DNA of 64,000 bases from Mactromeris polynyma (lineage: Eukaryota > Mollusca > Bivalvia > Venerida > Mactridae), in the NCBI GenBank assembly GCA_032209605.1, contig JASFXZ010000029.1, positions 919,001 through 983,000 on the forward strand. Reading direction: 5' to 3'. The notes under the pieces are model-generated. The model saw only the letters and a program-made list of their open reading frames with translations. It was not told the origin of the DNA and did not search any database. Numbering within the stretch: the stretch's first letter is position 1; each line of letters opens with the position of its first letter. The translations under genes were made by a program, and so were the position numbers. Below, one piece after another: positions 1 to 11,243 of the stretch.

Positions 1-104
1 GGCCATACTTCCCAAAAATCTGAAAAAAGGGCCTGGTGTCAGATAAACACATTAAATAATGTATGAAAATAGGTATACATGTATGTTTATTTTTATTCTT
101 CCAG

Positions 105-169
105 ATTGTTACAGCAAACACTTTGGACCAAAAGGATTTGGCTTTGGATCAGCCTTACAGCACACATAG
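105..169 (+). CDS. Last coding exon of a CRIP/CSRP-type LIM protein (partial)
   Basis: The exon follows a clear splice acceptor (pyrimidine-rich tract then ccag at 101-104) and reads xAT-Cys-Tyr-Ser-Lys-His-Phe, then GPKGFGFG, then SALQHT and a TAG stop at 167-169. The CY...FGPKGFG segment directly after the last zinc-binding cysteine is the hallmark of the small LIM proteins CRIP1, CSRP and muscle LIM protein. In those families a glycine-rich tail follows the LIM domain, and the short ending with His-Thr most resembles CRIP1. Such proteins are zinc-binding adaptors of the actin cytoskeleton and nucleus. The exon begins in phase 1, so the first base of its first codon is in an upstream exon outside the window. 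Only about 21 residues are visible, so CRIP versus CSRP/MLP cannot be decided. I see no in-frame defect. Confidence 0.85.
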
Positions 170-1657
170 ATAGCCTTGTTATTGTAGTGTTCAACTAACT
201 ATGTTCTCTGTTTGGTGTTATGATGTTAATGATACACAGTTGTAGATTATGCACTCCCCTCTAATTGGACCATAACATTTAAGGAAATAACACAGGATGA
301 AGTGCTTATACGTAAATTATTTAGGATAAATCTGTGCATTGAAAGAAATTCTACTGATTTTGGATGAAAAGGTGCATCACGCATTTATTTTTAAAGGCTG
401 GATTTAATGTATCAAGTTAATATGTCATTCATTTAGTCGTGAATTTGTGACTTGAACAGAATTCAAGATGGTCCACCAGGAACGTCGCTACTTTTTAGGA
501 AGGGTTTCGCAACCCTTGGTATGGTGAATTTCAATCAAATTGGGCGAATTTCTGAACATCTAGTCAAGGTCAAAATGAGGTGATCATAAAATAATCCTCA
601 TAAAGTTGTACACATCAGTAAAAAGGAAACACGAGAATGTATCAGATGTTACGTCTATTTGTTTGAAAAAAAAATCTAGTAAAAATATTTCCAGGTTTTT
701 TTTTGGGGGGGGGGGGGGTCCAAGGGAGAATTTGAATTTGGGGGAAAATGATACTATTTTTATGGGGGAATGGGGCCAAAGAACAAAGGATCAAGAAAGG
801 GCCCTGTCCACACGTATGCTTGACTGTATGCCGAGTTATATACAGCTTCACATTCACTACGCCATCATTGTTGTTATAAGTATGGAAATAGTAGAGAAAC
901 ATTCTGTATGTGGGAATATACTATCGTTACTATGAGTTTAGTTTTAGTGTGATATTACATAGAAATCATTTATAAAAATGCTTTATGAATAAGATCTATC
1001 TATAGAGGATTGTGACTATTGCATTCTATCTCTGGAATTACTAATTGATAACATTGACATATTGGATATTCCCCAAATATCTCTCTGGGAGATGGGAACA
1101 ACGACTAATAATCAATTAAAATCACCTCGGTGGGTGGGGGGTTCAAAAATCTATAAAATTTGTGTTTGTGGTCCCCTTATATTCAATTATTGTTGCTACC
1201 CTTCCTCTCTCGGGGAGGTTTCCCCGGAATAGTCATAAGTGGAATATGGTTAATTATTGTTTTAGTGTACTGTTAGCACTGAGTGAAACAAATTCTGTTG
1301 TGATAAGAAGTGTTTTATTGTATCTGATACATTTTTGTAAGTTATATCAACATTTACATCACAATACCAGGGATTGTAAAAAGGTTTTTAGATTTATTGA
1401 TGGATTTTCTTATGAAGTGTTGAAATGTTGTATTATGAAACTACCTACCGGTAAATACATTATCTTAATTATACATGTATCTTAAACTTGTCAATTTGAT
1501 TGTTTTTATATTTCTCTGTTGTTGACCAAGGTCATATTTAATTTTTTATCAACAATTCTTTAAGTCCTATTATAGATATTTCTTGTGAAAGAAGCATTTG
1601 TATCTTGTTTTTTATGATTATTTCATTAAGATGCAAGTTTGCATTTATCATGTATGG

Positions 1658-1722
1658 AGGGGGTTGTTATCGAGTGGTATTGGGCTTGACTCCCGATCGG
1701 AAGGTTGTGGATTTGTTTGTAA
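1658..1722 (+). repeat. Degenerate tRNA-derived SINE head
   Basis: The stretch has the order of a tRNA internal promoter: an A-box-like ATCGAGTGGTA, a middle with GACTCCCGATCGGAAGG, and a decayed B-box (GGTTGTGGATTTG). It does not fold into a full tRNA, so a SINE remnant is more likely than a gene. Confidence 0.4.
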
Positions 1723-2336
1723 AGTGTTTTCAAAAGGTTACATGACGGAGTGTACACAATGTATTGTTACTGGTCGTTTGTGAAGTTTGTTTCATATTTT
1801 TTGAACATTTTATCATAACATCTTAATCAAGTATTTTCGTTGTTTTGAGGCGTACTTGTTATTGTCAAAAAGAATAGGACCAATATTGAAACAACATGTT
1901 GTCAAACATATTGCTTGAATCTTCTGATCACAGTTCTGTTGTAAAACTTCAGCTTTATGTGACAAATGTTACAAGGTATTTTTTGAACTGATGTAAATGA
2001 GGATTTTTGTAGATGTATATAATCTATACTTCTGGAAAAGTGATGGTATCATTTGTCCATCCATCATCTATTGAGCATACTGCACTATTTGGCATATATT
2101 TTCAAGTTTCTAAGTAAGAGCTTGAATTTCAAACTTTATTCACTACCAATCAATGGCCCCTTCAAAGCCAATTTTATTTATGGAATTAAAAAAAATACAT
2201 CATGACAAAACCTGTAAAGCATGCAATGCTTGTGGAAAGGCGAATGGTTTTCTTGCATAATTGCTATTCATTTGTTGTTTTAATCTGTTTATTTACAGAA
2301 ATATATTCAGTAGTTCAACTGCCTAAATTCTGTAGA

Positions 2337-2659
2337 TAGTTCCCACATGTACAATATTTACCTCCCTTGTTCTTAATTCTCAGCCAGTTTGATAGGCAAA
2401 ACGGATAAGCCCTTATAGGAGTAATTTCCAAACATTTGTTAATTGAGAAAATATCAAGAAAATTTGCAAGTGACAACCACTTTTTCTTCAACTTACTGTG
2501 CCAACTGCCCACATGAGCATAATGAATCGTTTTTTTTTGTATCTGATTAATTTATCATTGTTTACATTATATTCCCTATAAAAAAATCATGGAAATTTTC
2601 CTATCAATATGGCCGAATATTCAGAACAAGGGAGGTAAATATTGTAAATGTGGGAACTA
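2337..2659. mobile_element. Inverted-repeat MITE (TAGTTCCCACAT ends)
   Basis: The left end, starting TAGTTCCCACATGTACAA, and the right end, finishing TGTGGGAACTA, are inverted copies over about 40 bases, including a shared ACCTCCCTTGTTCT. The flanking TA on both sides suits a Tc1/mariner-type 2-bp target. There is no coding capacity. It lies inside the inferred LIM 3' UTR, so the transcript could form a long stem. Confidence 0.75.
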
Positions 2660-4404
2660 AGTATTTTCAACTCACAAGGACATATTTATACTTATTCTTG
2701 TTTCTGTGATGTCTGTATGTTGTAGTGGTATGTTACCAGATATATTGCCTTTGTGTTCATTAGATTTCAATAATGTTGCTTTTTATGTGTAAAGTCAGTT
2801 TTTGAATGACATATGCCCGTTATACTGTTGTTTTCTCAATATTTCTGTAGAATCTTGCTAGTATGTAGCTTGATAATACATGATCAAGGTATTCATAGTT
2901 ATTTCCCTTTTATTATTTTTTTTTACTTTTACAATCTTTTACGATCTTCGCTTGATTGGGAAATTCATCATAAACTAGATCTGATTTTAACACATAAATA
3001 GATTTACTTTTATCGTGCAACTTAAAAATGTATCTGACCTCGTTGAATATTGAACAGTTATTGTTGAATCTCATCATAATAATCACAATTTGCAGGGGTT
3101 TCACCAGGTGCTGAATCTCTAGGGACATTGTGATAATTTTTTTACTGGATTTTACTATTTTATAGCCAAATTACCTACAATTTAGAGAAAAATTGACCCT
3201 TCAGACGGATCAAAATATTGCTTTTTGGAAATTCGAGGGATCAAAGGGTCAACTTTAGGGTCAAATGGAACCCGTGAGTTGTTGATTGTGCAAAGCATTT
3301 GTTATAGAATGTTTGTATTTTATAAACTGACAAATGGCAATGATAAAAAAATATTTTCTTTCTAACTGAAATCTTAACTGATAAATAGAGCATGGTAACC
3401 TCGTACAAGTATAGTGGGTCAGTATGTGATGTTTTTTTCTTGGTCATTTTGATTACAAGTATAAAAACATACAATGTATATGTATATTGTGGTTGTGAAA
3501 ATTTGTATGTGTACAATACATGTAGTTATGTGTATGCTAAAATGTGTTATTGTATATATTTTGTAAGTTTATAGGAAAACCCGGTTTATTGTCTTTTCCG
3601 TGCAATAGAATATAAAGTATCGAGTGCCTTGCTGCATTAAATTCAAATATTCAAAATTTATTTACTGTCAATGTTTTTGTACCGACATTTACATTTTCAA
3701 TGTTAAGCTATTGAACAGCTTACAAATATTTTTTGGGGCAATATATTTCTATATTTGTATTATTTTTTTTTATATTTTTTTTGGAAAATTGGTTGCGGAA
3801 ACATTAATTTTTTAAAGTGTGAGAACTGTATGTGAACGGAAGTTACATATTTCAAAATTGTTGATTAGTCTTCAATGTTTACTGAGTTATGGATGAGTAC
3901 CAAGAAAATGTCATCAAGAGTGATTGATAAATTCTGTTAGCTGCTATTTTCACTTTACTTCCCGTTTCGTGGTATTATTTTGATGACACCTACATTTAAA
4001 CAAAAAATGGAATAATAGGAAAATTACAGAAAAAAAGATACTGTCAGCATCAATTAACCGTAAAATATTTGAAAGAAGAAACTGAACACCATCAAAAGTT
4101 TTCCATCCGTTACATTATTTCGTTAGGACCATGGAAATACAAGCAAACAATATAAGTTATAAAAATGGTTTCACTACTGATGTGAAATAAACCAGTTAAA
4201 ACTAAACATAAAATTGATAAAACCTGCATGACACATCTTACTGTAGTCAGCAGTTAGGGTGATCATGCCAGTAATTAGATTGTCTATACAGTTTATACAT
4301 TAATTTGAACTTTACAATGTACGGAGCTAAGTGTGTTTGCTTATTATTGTTGTGTACATTCTATTTAGCAATGTTTAGGTTTAGAAACCGCTTACTGTGA
4401 AGAT

Positions 4405-4410
4405 AATAAA
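4405..4410 (+). promoter_or_regulatory. Poly(A) signal AATAAA, probable end of the LIM transcript
   Basis: This is a canonical hexamer with a GT-rich downstream element at about 4426-4440. It is the best plus-strand cleavage site before the next repeat and the convergent proton channel gene. Confidence 0.5.
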
Positions 4411-4553
4411 CTTAAATGTGCATTTCGTGTTTTTGTGGTTATTTTATTTACACCAACATAAATTGCCAAGCATATGGTGATGTCTGTAATGTTTGAGTTG
4501 ATTCGACATATGTGATATGAAATACGAGTTAATTTAGCATTTACTAATACAAG

Positions 4554-4697
4554 TACCGTAAAACCTAACTTAAGGACCCCTCAGAATTAAGAACATAATT
4601 TTGAAGTTCATGTTTACTTTTTTGCTCTTTGTTAAACCTCTATATTAACTTAAGATCACCTCAATAAGAAGACCAGTTTGTGAGGTCTTTTACTGTA
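4554..4697 (+). mobile_element. MITE family A, copy 1 (CAGTAAAACCTCA ends), diverged
   Basis: It starts TACCGTAAAACCT and ends GGTCTTTTACTGTA, with the family's internal words (cacctcaata, ttgctctttgtt, gaccagtttg) in order. Flanking TA and CAGT-type ends point to a non-autonomous Tc1/mariner-like element. It is the most diverged of the nine copies seen here. Confidence 0.7.
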
Positions 4698-5020
4698 GTG
4701 ATATATTCTTCTATATGTCTTGGTATCCTCTATTCGTAATTCTATTGTTAAATCATGTCACAGTCTAAAAGCAAATACTGATATATCCAATTATCCATAA
4801 TATTTTGCAGTCCTAGAATTTTTTTTCATTTAATTGACATTTTGATACCCAACCATATGGTATTGATTCAAAAATATTTTCAATCCAGAAATACGACTAC
4901 ATGTACAATGCTAGACCTACATACAACATGAAGGTTTTATCTTGTTTGGGTAAAAACCTTCTGAAGCAACCTCTGATTATTTACTGTACCATTTCACTTC
5001 TTCATTATCAAATATTTATA

Positions 5021-5256
5021 TACAGGGTGTTAAAAAAGTTAATTCACAAAGTTTGAATTTTAGTATCTTTTTCAAATGCTCTCTCCATCTACATCGCTAT
5101 AGACAAATAGTTTACTTCTGTGTGAGAGTTCAAAATAAAGCATATTCATGAAATAAACAGTATGTTTCATGATGGGAAATAAAGCCAATGTACACGGCGT
5201 TATTTTCATTGTATCTAAATTGAAACTTTGTGTACAAACTTTTGTAACACCCTGTA
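5021..5256. mobile_element. Tc1/mariner-like MITE with CAGGGTGTTA ends
   Basis: The left end, TACAGGGTGTTAAAAAAGTT, and the right end, AACTTTTGTAACACCCTGTA, are inverted copies, and the match continues inward about 38 bases through the ACAAAGTTT words. A TA flanks both sides. There is no transposase coding. Confidence 0.85.
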
Positions 5257-5494
5257 TATGTGCGCTGCTATGGGATTTACAACCTCGTCTGTAAGTGACG
5301 TCATTTAAAGAAAACACAGCATGGTGATGGCACAATTTGCAAGCAGGGAACAATACTTACTCCATGTGATCACTTCGTTTTCATATTGCCATATTGCTTA
5401 CTGTCAGTAAATGGTGACATCACATGTGACGTTTTTCTGGAAATGACGTCACTTACAGAAGAGGTTGTTGGAAATCATACAGCGGCGCTCATAT
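5257..5494. mobile_element. Foldback MITE family B, copy 1 (TGACGTCA-bearing arms)
   Basis: The arms begin GCGCTGCTATGGGATTTAC on the left and end AAATCATACAGCGGCGC on the right, and run inward through AAGTGACGTCATTT / AAATGACGTCACTT. Each copy therefore carries palindromic cAMP-response-element-like TGACGTCA motifs. It is immediately adjacent to the preceding mariner-like MITE. Related copies lie at 12248 and 41593. Confidence 0.8.
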
Positions 5495-7346
5495 ATAAAT
5501 TCAAAAATGCTTGCTCCTCTAAAGTAAACGTAAAACTGCAATAACTACAAAACTCGCTCATGAAGCTCCATTTGTTTATTTTATTATGTATAAGTCACCT
5601 ACCAACATTAACAGAAAACTCGTGGTGTATATTGCATATATAATAATTCTCCTTCTAAACGAGATGATCCCGACGCTATGTCAAAACTTAATTATTTTGC
5701 TGACTTACGCCAAAAGCTGTTCAGATTCTTGACGTGTGAATTAATGTATACACAGATACTTTTGGCCTGCTGGTTGTTGCAGGCTGTCAAGTGGTCATTT
5801 TCCCCCTACTTATTCCTTATTTTATTTATTTCTTCCTACTGTTCGGTCAAAAATTCCTGAAATTGTCTACTTTTTGGGTTCAAATTGTGTACTTCACAGA
5901 TACCTTTTATTAATAGTTAGATAATGGTAGTATATTTGAAGGATCTTTTTAATTGGGAGTACATAGAAGACAAGAATCATTTTAATGAGACTGTAGAGAC
6001 TGGGGTGCAGACTGTGGGCCTGTGGCTGCCAAGATGAAAGATGTATACGAGTCAAAAGACCTGTCCATGCAGTCTCGTATGTAAAAACTCCTACTTTTTT
6101 AGTACAAATTCCTTATTTTTCCTTCGTTTCTCCTACTTTTTGGTAAATTTTATTCCTATTTTTTAAAGAAGTTCACTTGGCAGCCTGTTGTTGGTCGTTC
6201 TGTCATGTACACTGTGTATACATTCATCATTCAATACCAAAAACATTGTACGTCTACTTTTCTTGTTAGTTCTATAGCGATTCCAATATTGAAAACAGAA
6301 TTAAAAAAGTAAGCTACAAAATGACGTACAATATGTACACTAATTCTTAAAAAGTCTCCTATCTTTTTCTTCAAATGAAAACAAATGCCAAATTACACAA
6401 CACACTGTCATGTGTATTTTATTCCATAAATCCGAATTATTCCACCGAACACTTTCCAGAAAGTGCTTGGTTTGTGACGTCAAAACCTTTATTTGGAAAT
6501 ACTCGACGTCATAACCAACATCACTAAATACATGTTTCGTCATGGAAGCGCTCATATATACACATGTTTATACATGTGTATGTGTGTATTACATTCATTA
6601 TATCCCTGGTATTGGTGATCATAATACAAACGGTTGGTGGTATTTCAATGAAGCTTTTGAAGCGACTGTGCAATTTGTGCGTGGCACATCCTGCTTGACT
6701 TTCTCATTCATTTTTGTCAGTATTATACCAGTGTTATAAGTCGAATATTACATTTTAAGAAATGCCATTGACTTATTCATGTACAAACATTTATGTTTAT
6801 CTGAGTAAAATGTATAAAACAGAGTTCAACAATGTAACAAATATACAAAATTACATACCAAACATACCTAGTCCATATACAATGTATGTCAGTTTTGTCT
6901 ATGACAGATATCCGATAAATGTCTACTGTTTTTACCACGAAACAGTTTTCTTTTCATCCTTGTTAAAGGTACATAGTCTTACTTTTTTTTGACAAAATGT
7001 TTTAGTCATAAATATGAGAAAATCTGTGATAATTGCCTTCATATTGATGCACTCTATAACAATGCATGGTCACTTTTCTTACATGTTTCCCAAAACCCAA
7101 AATACAAGTGTCCAATACTCGTATTTTCTATCCCGACCTACGTGCCGAGTTTGCGCTAGCATAGGAAATACCTGTTTCGGACTCATGTTCCAAGAAAAAG
7201 TTCAATGCAATGTTTTGGAGTATGTCTGTTTGAATGCATTAACGTGCCATTTTCTTAAAATTATTACTTGACATCTTTTGATAGAAAATAAGACTATCTA
7301 CTTTTAATGTCTAAAAGTTTCCATTTCCCACACCAATAGCCTTACT

Positions 7347-7744
7347 TTAGCTTGACTTGTGGTCTCTAGTTTCATCTACAGAATCTTGGCGAAAAAGCAA
7401 AGGTTTCTCTTCAATATCTTCAGGTGGTTCAAATTTCACACTTTTTATGGTTGCTCTAGATGCGCTTTTAGGTAACTCTCCTACATTACCAGTGTCCTGC
7501 TGGAGAAACTGTTCATCACTATTTGCATTACATGACTTCATATCATCATCATCACTTCCATCACTCTCTGAGATCACATCAAGGTATGCATGATCTTTAT
7601 CATTCAGTGAGACACAGTTACTGGTTTGTGAGATGGATCGATCGAACAATTCCTTGTCAGACTGACTCAACACCATGCCTTGTAGAAAACCATTCAGTGC
7701 TAAAGATGCCATCGACGTTATTGTGGACTGTTTTCTTCCCATTG
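7347..7744 (-). CDS. HVCN1: Proton channel (Hv family), last coding exon: acidic C-terminal tail
   Basis: The exon opens after the acceptor gttcag at 7745-7750 and ends with a stop at 7347-7349. It begins with CA, which joins the single G left by the previous exon to make an alanine codon, then continues MGRKQSTITSMASLALNGF. This gives about 132 residues of cytoplasmic tail after the coiled coil. The tail is rich in Ser, Asp and Glu, with an acidic run SESDGSDDDDMKS near its middle and a charged end (EKPLLFRQDSVDETRDHKSS). Human Hv1 stops soon after its coiled coil, so this tail is an extension. I recognise no domain in it. An internal Met follows the acceptor, but phase agreement with the upstream exon favours splicing. 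Assignment to the gene rests on strand, order and phase. Confidence 0.75.
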
Positions 7745-7827
7745 CTGAACAATACACGAATGACATAATCAAACCTAAATAGCAAACTAGTAATAATATA
7801 CGTGTTGTTTGCTTCCTAATGTATACT

Positions 7828-7973
7828 TACAGTAAAACCTCACTTAAATACCACCTCAATAATCCAGTGTCCCTCTTTTGCTCTTTGTTCAACCTCAATA
7901 TTATGCCCACCCCAATATTAAGACCAATTTTTAAGAGTTCCAAGGGTGGTCTTATTATTGAGGTTTTACTGTA
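7828..7973 (+). mobile_element. MITE family A, copy 2
   Basis: Ends are TACAGTAAAACCTCACTTAA and TTATTGAGGTTTTACTGTA. It has the typical internal gaccac/ctcaatatta words and is intronic in the channel gene. Confidence 0.9.
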
Positions 7974-8049
7974 TAATAATTATATATATCTGCTCAATCC
8001 CGAATCACGATCTAGTATCAATGCAACCTCTCCAGAGCAACACTCTATA

Positions 8050-8345
8050 GGGGAGAGAGATTATGATGGTACAGGGAACGCGACATACAGACCCCCTGGA
8101 AAACAACAGCTTATAAAACAAAAGGCACAGAGGAGGAGCAATTGTATAATGTAAAGGGACAGGTGAGCACGGAATGGTTCGGCCGACATAAAACAAGTAA
8201 GGAGAATTTAGGGGGACAGCTCGACGGGAACAGTTTAAAGGATGGGATACATCACGGAAAAAAGTCAAAGTTAGTAATAATAGGCCGAAAGGGGAGTGAA
8301 AAGAACATGCATATCATGTCGAGTAAAAGGACTGCACATGGGGAA
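8050..8345 (+). repeat. Dispersed repeat, related to 33345-33560
   Basis: Both loci share, in order, tacagggaacg, cagacc(c/t)cc(t/g)ggaaaacaaca, aggcac, ggaatgg and aggagaat. Divergence is high and neither copy has a convincing ORF. The element type is unknown. Confidence 0.5.
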
Positions 8346-9049
8346 AGGGGAACTTAACATACGTCTAAAACATACAGAGACATAATGGCACATTATAGCT
8401 GTTGTTGAGAGATTGTAGCTCTAGAGTGGATTGATTGATTTTTCCATCGAGAAAAATTATCCTGTTGTTCATGAGAGATTGCATGGTACCAATGCATCAT
8501 CTAAACCAGTTCATGCTTTTACAAAATATCTCAAAAATTTCATATCTTTAAAGATGTATCTAGCCCATCTTAACCAATATTTTTAATAGGCTTTATCCTT
8601 TATTGTTGTTACATAGTCTAAAATACAATTAATAAGAACCATTGTCATGTATAATTGTTTAAAACAATCTTGTTTTATCATAATTATTACTAATTATTAC
8701 TAAGAGATAAGACTAGTAAAAAACTACCGCTTGGAAATACATGTATTCTATGAAAATGCATATTTATTGATGGCAATGATTTGAGGGCAACGGTATCCAG
8801 ATATATAACTTAAATACAGCAGTAGAAGAAATGCCAGTCATAAATTTTAAGAGAAATATCAATACTTCATACCAGTATGTTGACGAATCTTCCATTTAGG
8901 AATTCCTTCACTCTCACAGAATTTCTCTATCCTATGGAGATGAAACTGGAAAGGACAAACAGTACAATTATTAACACTGCGCATGGTGGTCGTTTCAATA
9001 CGTTGAGGAATACATACATACAATATTGGTGTCTCCATTTGTTACAGCC

Positions 9050-9110
9050 TTGCCGGTTAGCTCAGTTCAGAAGATAGAGCACTTGACTGCCAAACTAGAG
9101 TACAGGTAAT
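9050..9110 (+). repeat. tRNA-like SINE fragment
   Basis: The stretch GCCGGTTAGCTCAGTTCAGA followed by AGATAGAGCACTTGACTGCC matches the 5' half of a tRNA (D-arm with A-box, then anticodon arm). A matching B-box is not evident, so a truncated SINE is more likely than a tRNA gene. Confidence 0.45.
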
Positions 9111-9190
9111 GTTCTTAGTGACAATTTCACTGAATACCATACATGTCAGTTGTCAGTTCCTAGCGGAAGAACAATTAAGTACTGATGGTA

Positions 9191-9642
9191 ACCCAGGCCC
9201 GGTGTTCACAAACAATTAGTTTTCAGGATCAGGATCAAGATCAAATAGAGGATCTTTCAAACCTTGTAAAAAATGTTTTTCAAAGCTAAATCTTTTAACA
9301 TACTGTGACAGATATGAAAAACCTGCAAAACTTTTGAGACATTAAATTCAAATGTCATGCTAATTAAGAAATAGATGGAAATTAATAAGTTATGACCGAT
9401 TTTAGAAAATTGATCCTGATTTGATCTAGATCACTTTCAGTCTTGAGTTTAATAAATAAATTTCTCAACATTATAGTGCAGTTTAGTATGTGTTCATGAT
9501 GTTAATTAGAAGGTGTTTAGGTATTTTTTGTATGTTTATTAGAAGTACTGGAAAAAGTGTTCAATTGCTTCATGAAAATAGCAAATGTTTTTATGGATCA
9601 ACTTTCTCCAGATCAGTTGATCCCTTTGTGAACTTGGGACCA
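9191..9642. mobile_element. Inverted-repeat element with GTTCACAAA ends
   Basis: The left end, CCCGGTGTTCACAAA, and the right end, TTTGTGAACTTGGGACC, are inverted. Inside there are repeated gatca/tgatcctg words. No coding capacity, so probably a MITE. Confidence 0.55.
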
Positions 9643-9833
9643 GAAGCACAGTTAAGTTAACTGACCGCTGTATACATAACCGAATGACTGTTAAAAAACT
9701 CCAATGGTTCAAATTCCATTTGTGAGAACTAGATACAAATTTTGTAAAGATTATAATTCAAAAGTACTTGGCACATAATTAATTGTATATGGCATCTCTT
9801 ATTGGTACCTATAAATGTTCAATTACATGTATA

Positions 9834-10015
9834 TACAGTAAAACCTCACTTTCAGACCACTTCAATAATAAAGCCACCTCAAAATTAAGAATGCAATTTT
9901 GAAGTCCAATTTCTCCGTTTTGCTCTTTATTTAACCTCAATATCAAAACCACCTCAATTAGAAGACCAGTTTTCAAGGGTCCCAAGGGTGGTCTTATCAT
10001 TGAGGTTTTACTGTA
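9834..10015 (+). mobile_element. MITE family A, copy 3
   Basis: It is a full-length copy with TACAGTAAAACCTCACTTTC and TTGAGGTTTTACTGTA ends. Its right end lies 56 bases from the splice donor of the coiled-coil exon of the channel. Confidence 0.9.
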
Positions 10016-10070
10016 TATCAAGTCATAAACCATTGTTACGTTCGCCTTTGCTAAATTTATATTATTACAC

Positions 10071-10190
10071 CTACGTCCCATTTCTTTTCTTTGTCCTTCA
10101 GTATTCTCAATTCAGCAGTAACCACTTTTTTCTCTTGGTACAACATTTTTAACCTGAAATGTTCTTGGTCCAATACAGCCACAATCAGAC
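10071..10190 (-). CDS. HVCN1: Proton channel (Hv family), exon encoding end of S4 and coiled coil
   Basis: The acceptor ttcag lies at 10191-10195. The exon starts GT, completing an AGT serine codon with the A left by the S4 exon. It reads LIVAVLDQEHFRLKMLYQEK and then KVVTAELRILKDKEKKW, a charged amphipathic helix of about 33 residues. This is the position where Hv1 proteins carry the cytoplasmic coiled coil that joins two subunits. Two donors are possible. One is after GGGAC. The other, after GTAG (gtgtaa, 10065-10070), leaves phase 1 and fits the next exon, so I chose it. Exon length is 120 bp. Intron 6 upstream of the tail exon carries a MITE close to this donor. Confidence 0.85.
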
Positions 10191-10870
10191 CTGAAGTAGA
10201 TAGTTTTATTTGTACATGCAAAATCCGCTGTAGATATACCTGACTCTTTCCGTTTGTATGATTGCACATGTATATATATGTTGTATTGTGTTTGATAAAT
10301 CGCTTGCCATATTGTGTTTTATCTCTATGGGCCTTAAGGTCTTCTTGAATTCTGGAAATAAAACTTGTCAAACTTGTTTATTTGGGCAAAAAGTCAATGG
10401 AATGTTGCCTACGTATGAAATAAGTTAATCCCACAAAATCCGTCTTAGATCTATATTATAATGATAATAAAAAAGAGGAACCTTTCCCCTAGAAATATTG
10501 TGCATGTATTTTTAAATGTACTAACCACAACAAAACTACAATGCTAACGCAATATCTCAAATTTGAAGATAGTCATTGAAGAACGTGAAATAATATAAGT
10601 GTAATTCATTTTTAAGGTCCAGAACACTGTGAGTGTAAGATTCGTTAAAGCATTCTCCCTACCGTTGTTATGGAAACCATGTCTGAAATAAATGTGATCA
10701 CGATTGGTCTAGACTAAACGGTTGGCTTTTTGCAAACATATCAAGCGCTTACATATATACGGACGAGTGATAGCTAAAGACCAGAGTGTACTTTGCCACG
10801 ACAAGTCTCCTTCATTCCACATTAAATGTAAATCTCATATACAGAAATCCTTCACATTAATATACTTACT

Positions 10871-11236
10871 GCATTCGGAAAACCTCGGCCAACTACGTCA
10901 AGTGCCTCGGACGTACGTTAGGCACTACTTTCGGAAATACCATTCGAATATCATGAAAACAAGATGGCGGCATGAACGCTGGAGTGCTGATGAATCTAAT
11001 ATTTAAGCTATATGAAGACTGAAATATGTGAGTTTTTAACTAGAAATGACAAGGATAATCCATCTCTTACTTGAATTTATCGAAGTTATTGAAATCATGA
11101 ATCCGTTTTACGTGAACTATTTCTTGACCGCACAAAATGTTGAGTTTTGCTACATATTGCTCCGCCTTACATAAACTAGAAGGTGTTATCCGAGTAACGA
11201 AGTGGCACAGAAATACCCGAGAGCTGACGAGAATGA
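10871..11236. mobile_element. About 365-bp non-autonomous element, copy 1, at a splice donor
   Basis: It is nearly identical to 39748-40113 from GCATTCGGAAA to CGAGAATG. The second copy has an exact 8-bp flanking duplication, suggesting a hAT-like mover. Here the flanks are tacttact (10863-10870) and cacttact (11237-11244), matching in 7 of 8 bases. The right flank is the 5' splice site of the channel's S4 exon. There is no transposase coding. Confidence 0.75.
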
Positions 11237-11243
11237 CACTTAC

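Larger units (their letters stand above)
170..4430 (+). other. Long 3' UTR of the LIM gene, AT-rich, no other gene seen
   Basis: No convincing coding exon is visible between the LIM stop codon and about 4430. A canonical AATAAA lies at 4405-4410, followed within 30 bases by a GT-rich stretch (gtgtttttgtggtt), which is the expected layout of a strong cleavage site. The stretch contains a G-run at about 704-719, a SINE remnant near 1660 and an inverted-repeat element at 2337-2659. An earlier AATAAA lies near 4185. The UTR extent is inferred, not proven. Confidence 0.45.
4698..7346. other. Region between the convergent LIM and proton channel genes
   Basis: No convincing exon was found. It holds two adjacent MITEs (5021-5494) and otherwise AT-rich sequence. 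The lower part is probably the 3' UTR of the minus-strand channel. Minus-strand poly(A)-like hexamers exist, such as TTTATT on the plus strand at 6488-6493, but none is compelling. Confidence 0.5.
7745..10070 (-). other. Proton channel intron 6
   Basis: This is 2.3 kb of non-coding sequence between the coiled-coil exon and the tail exon. It holds two family A MITEs (7828-7973 and 9834-10015), a dispersed repeat at 8050-8345, a short sequence shared with the repeat at 34522, a tRNA-like SINE fragment near 9050 and an inverted-repeat element at 9191-9642. Confidence 0.7.

Noticed and set aside
606..935. 109-residue ORF with a poly-Gly stretch
   Set aside because: The glycines come from a G-homopolymer, and the region is inferred 3' UTR of the LIM gene.
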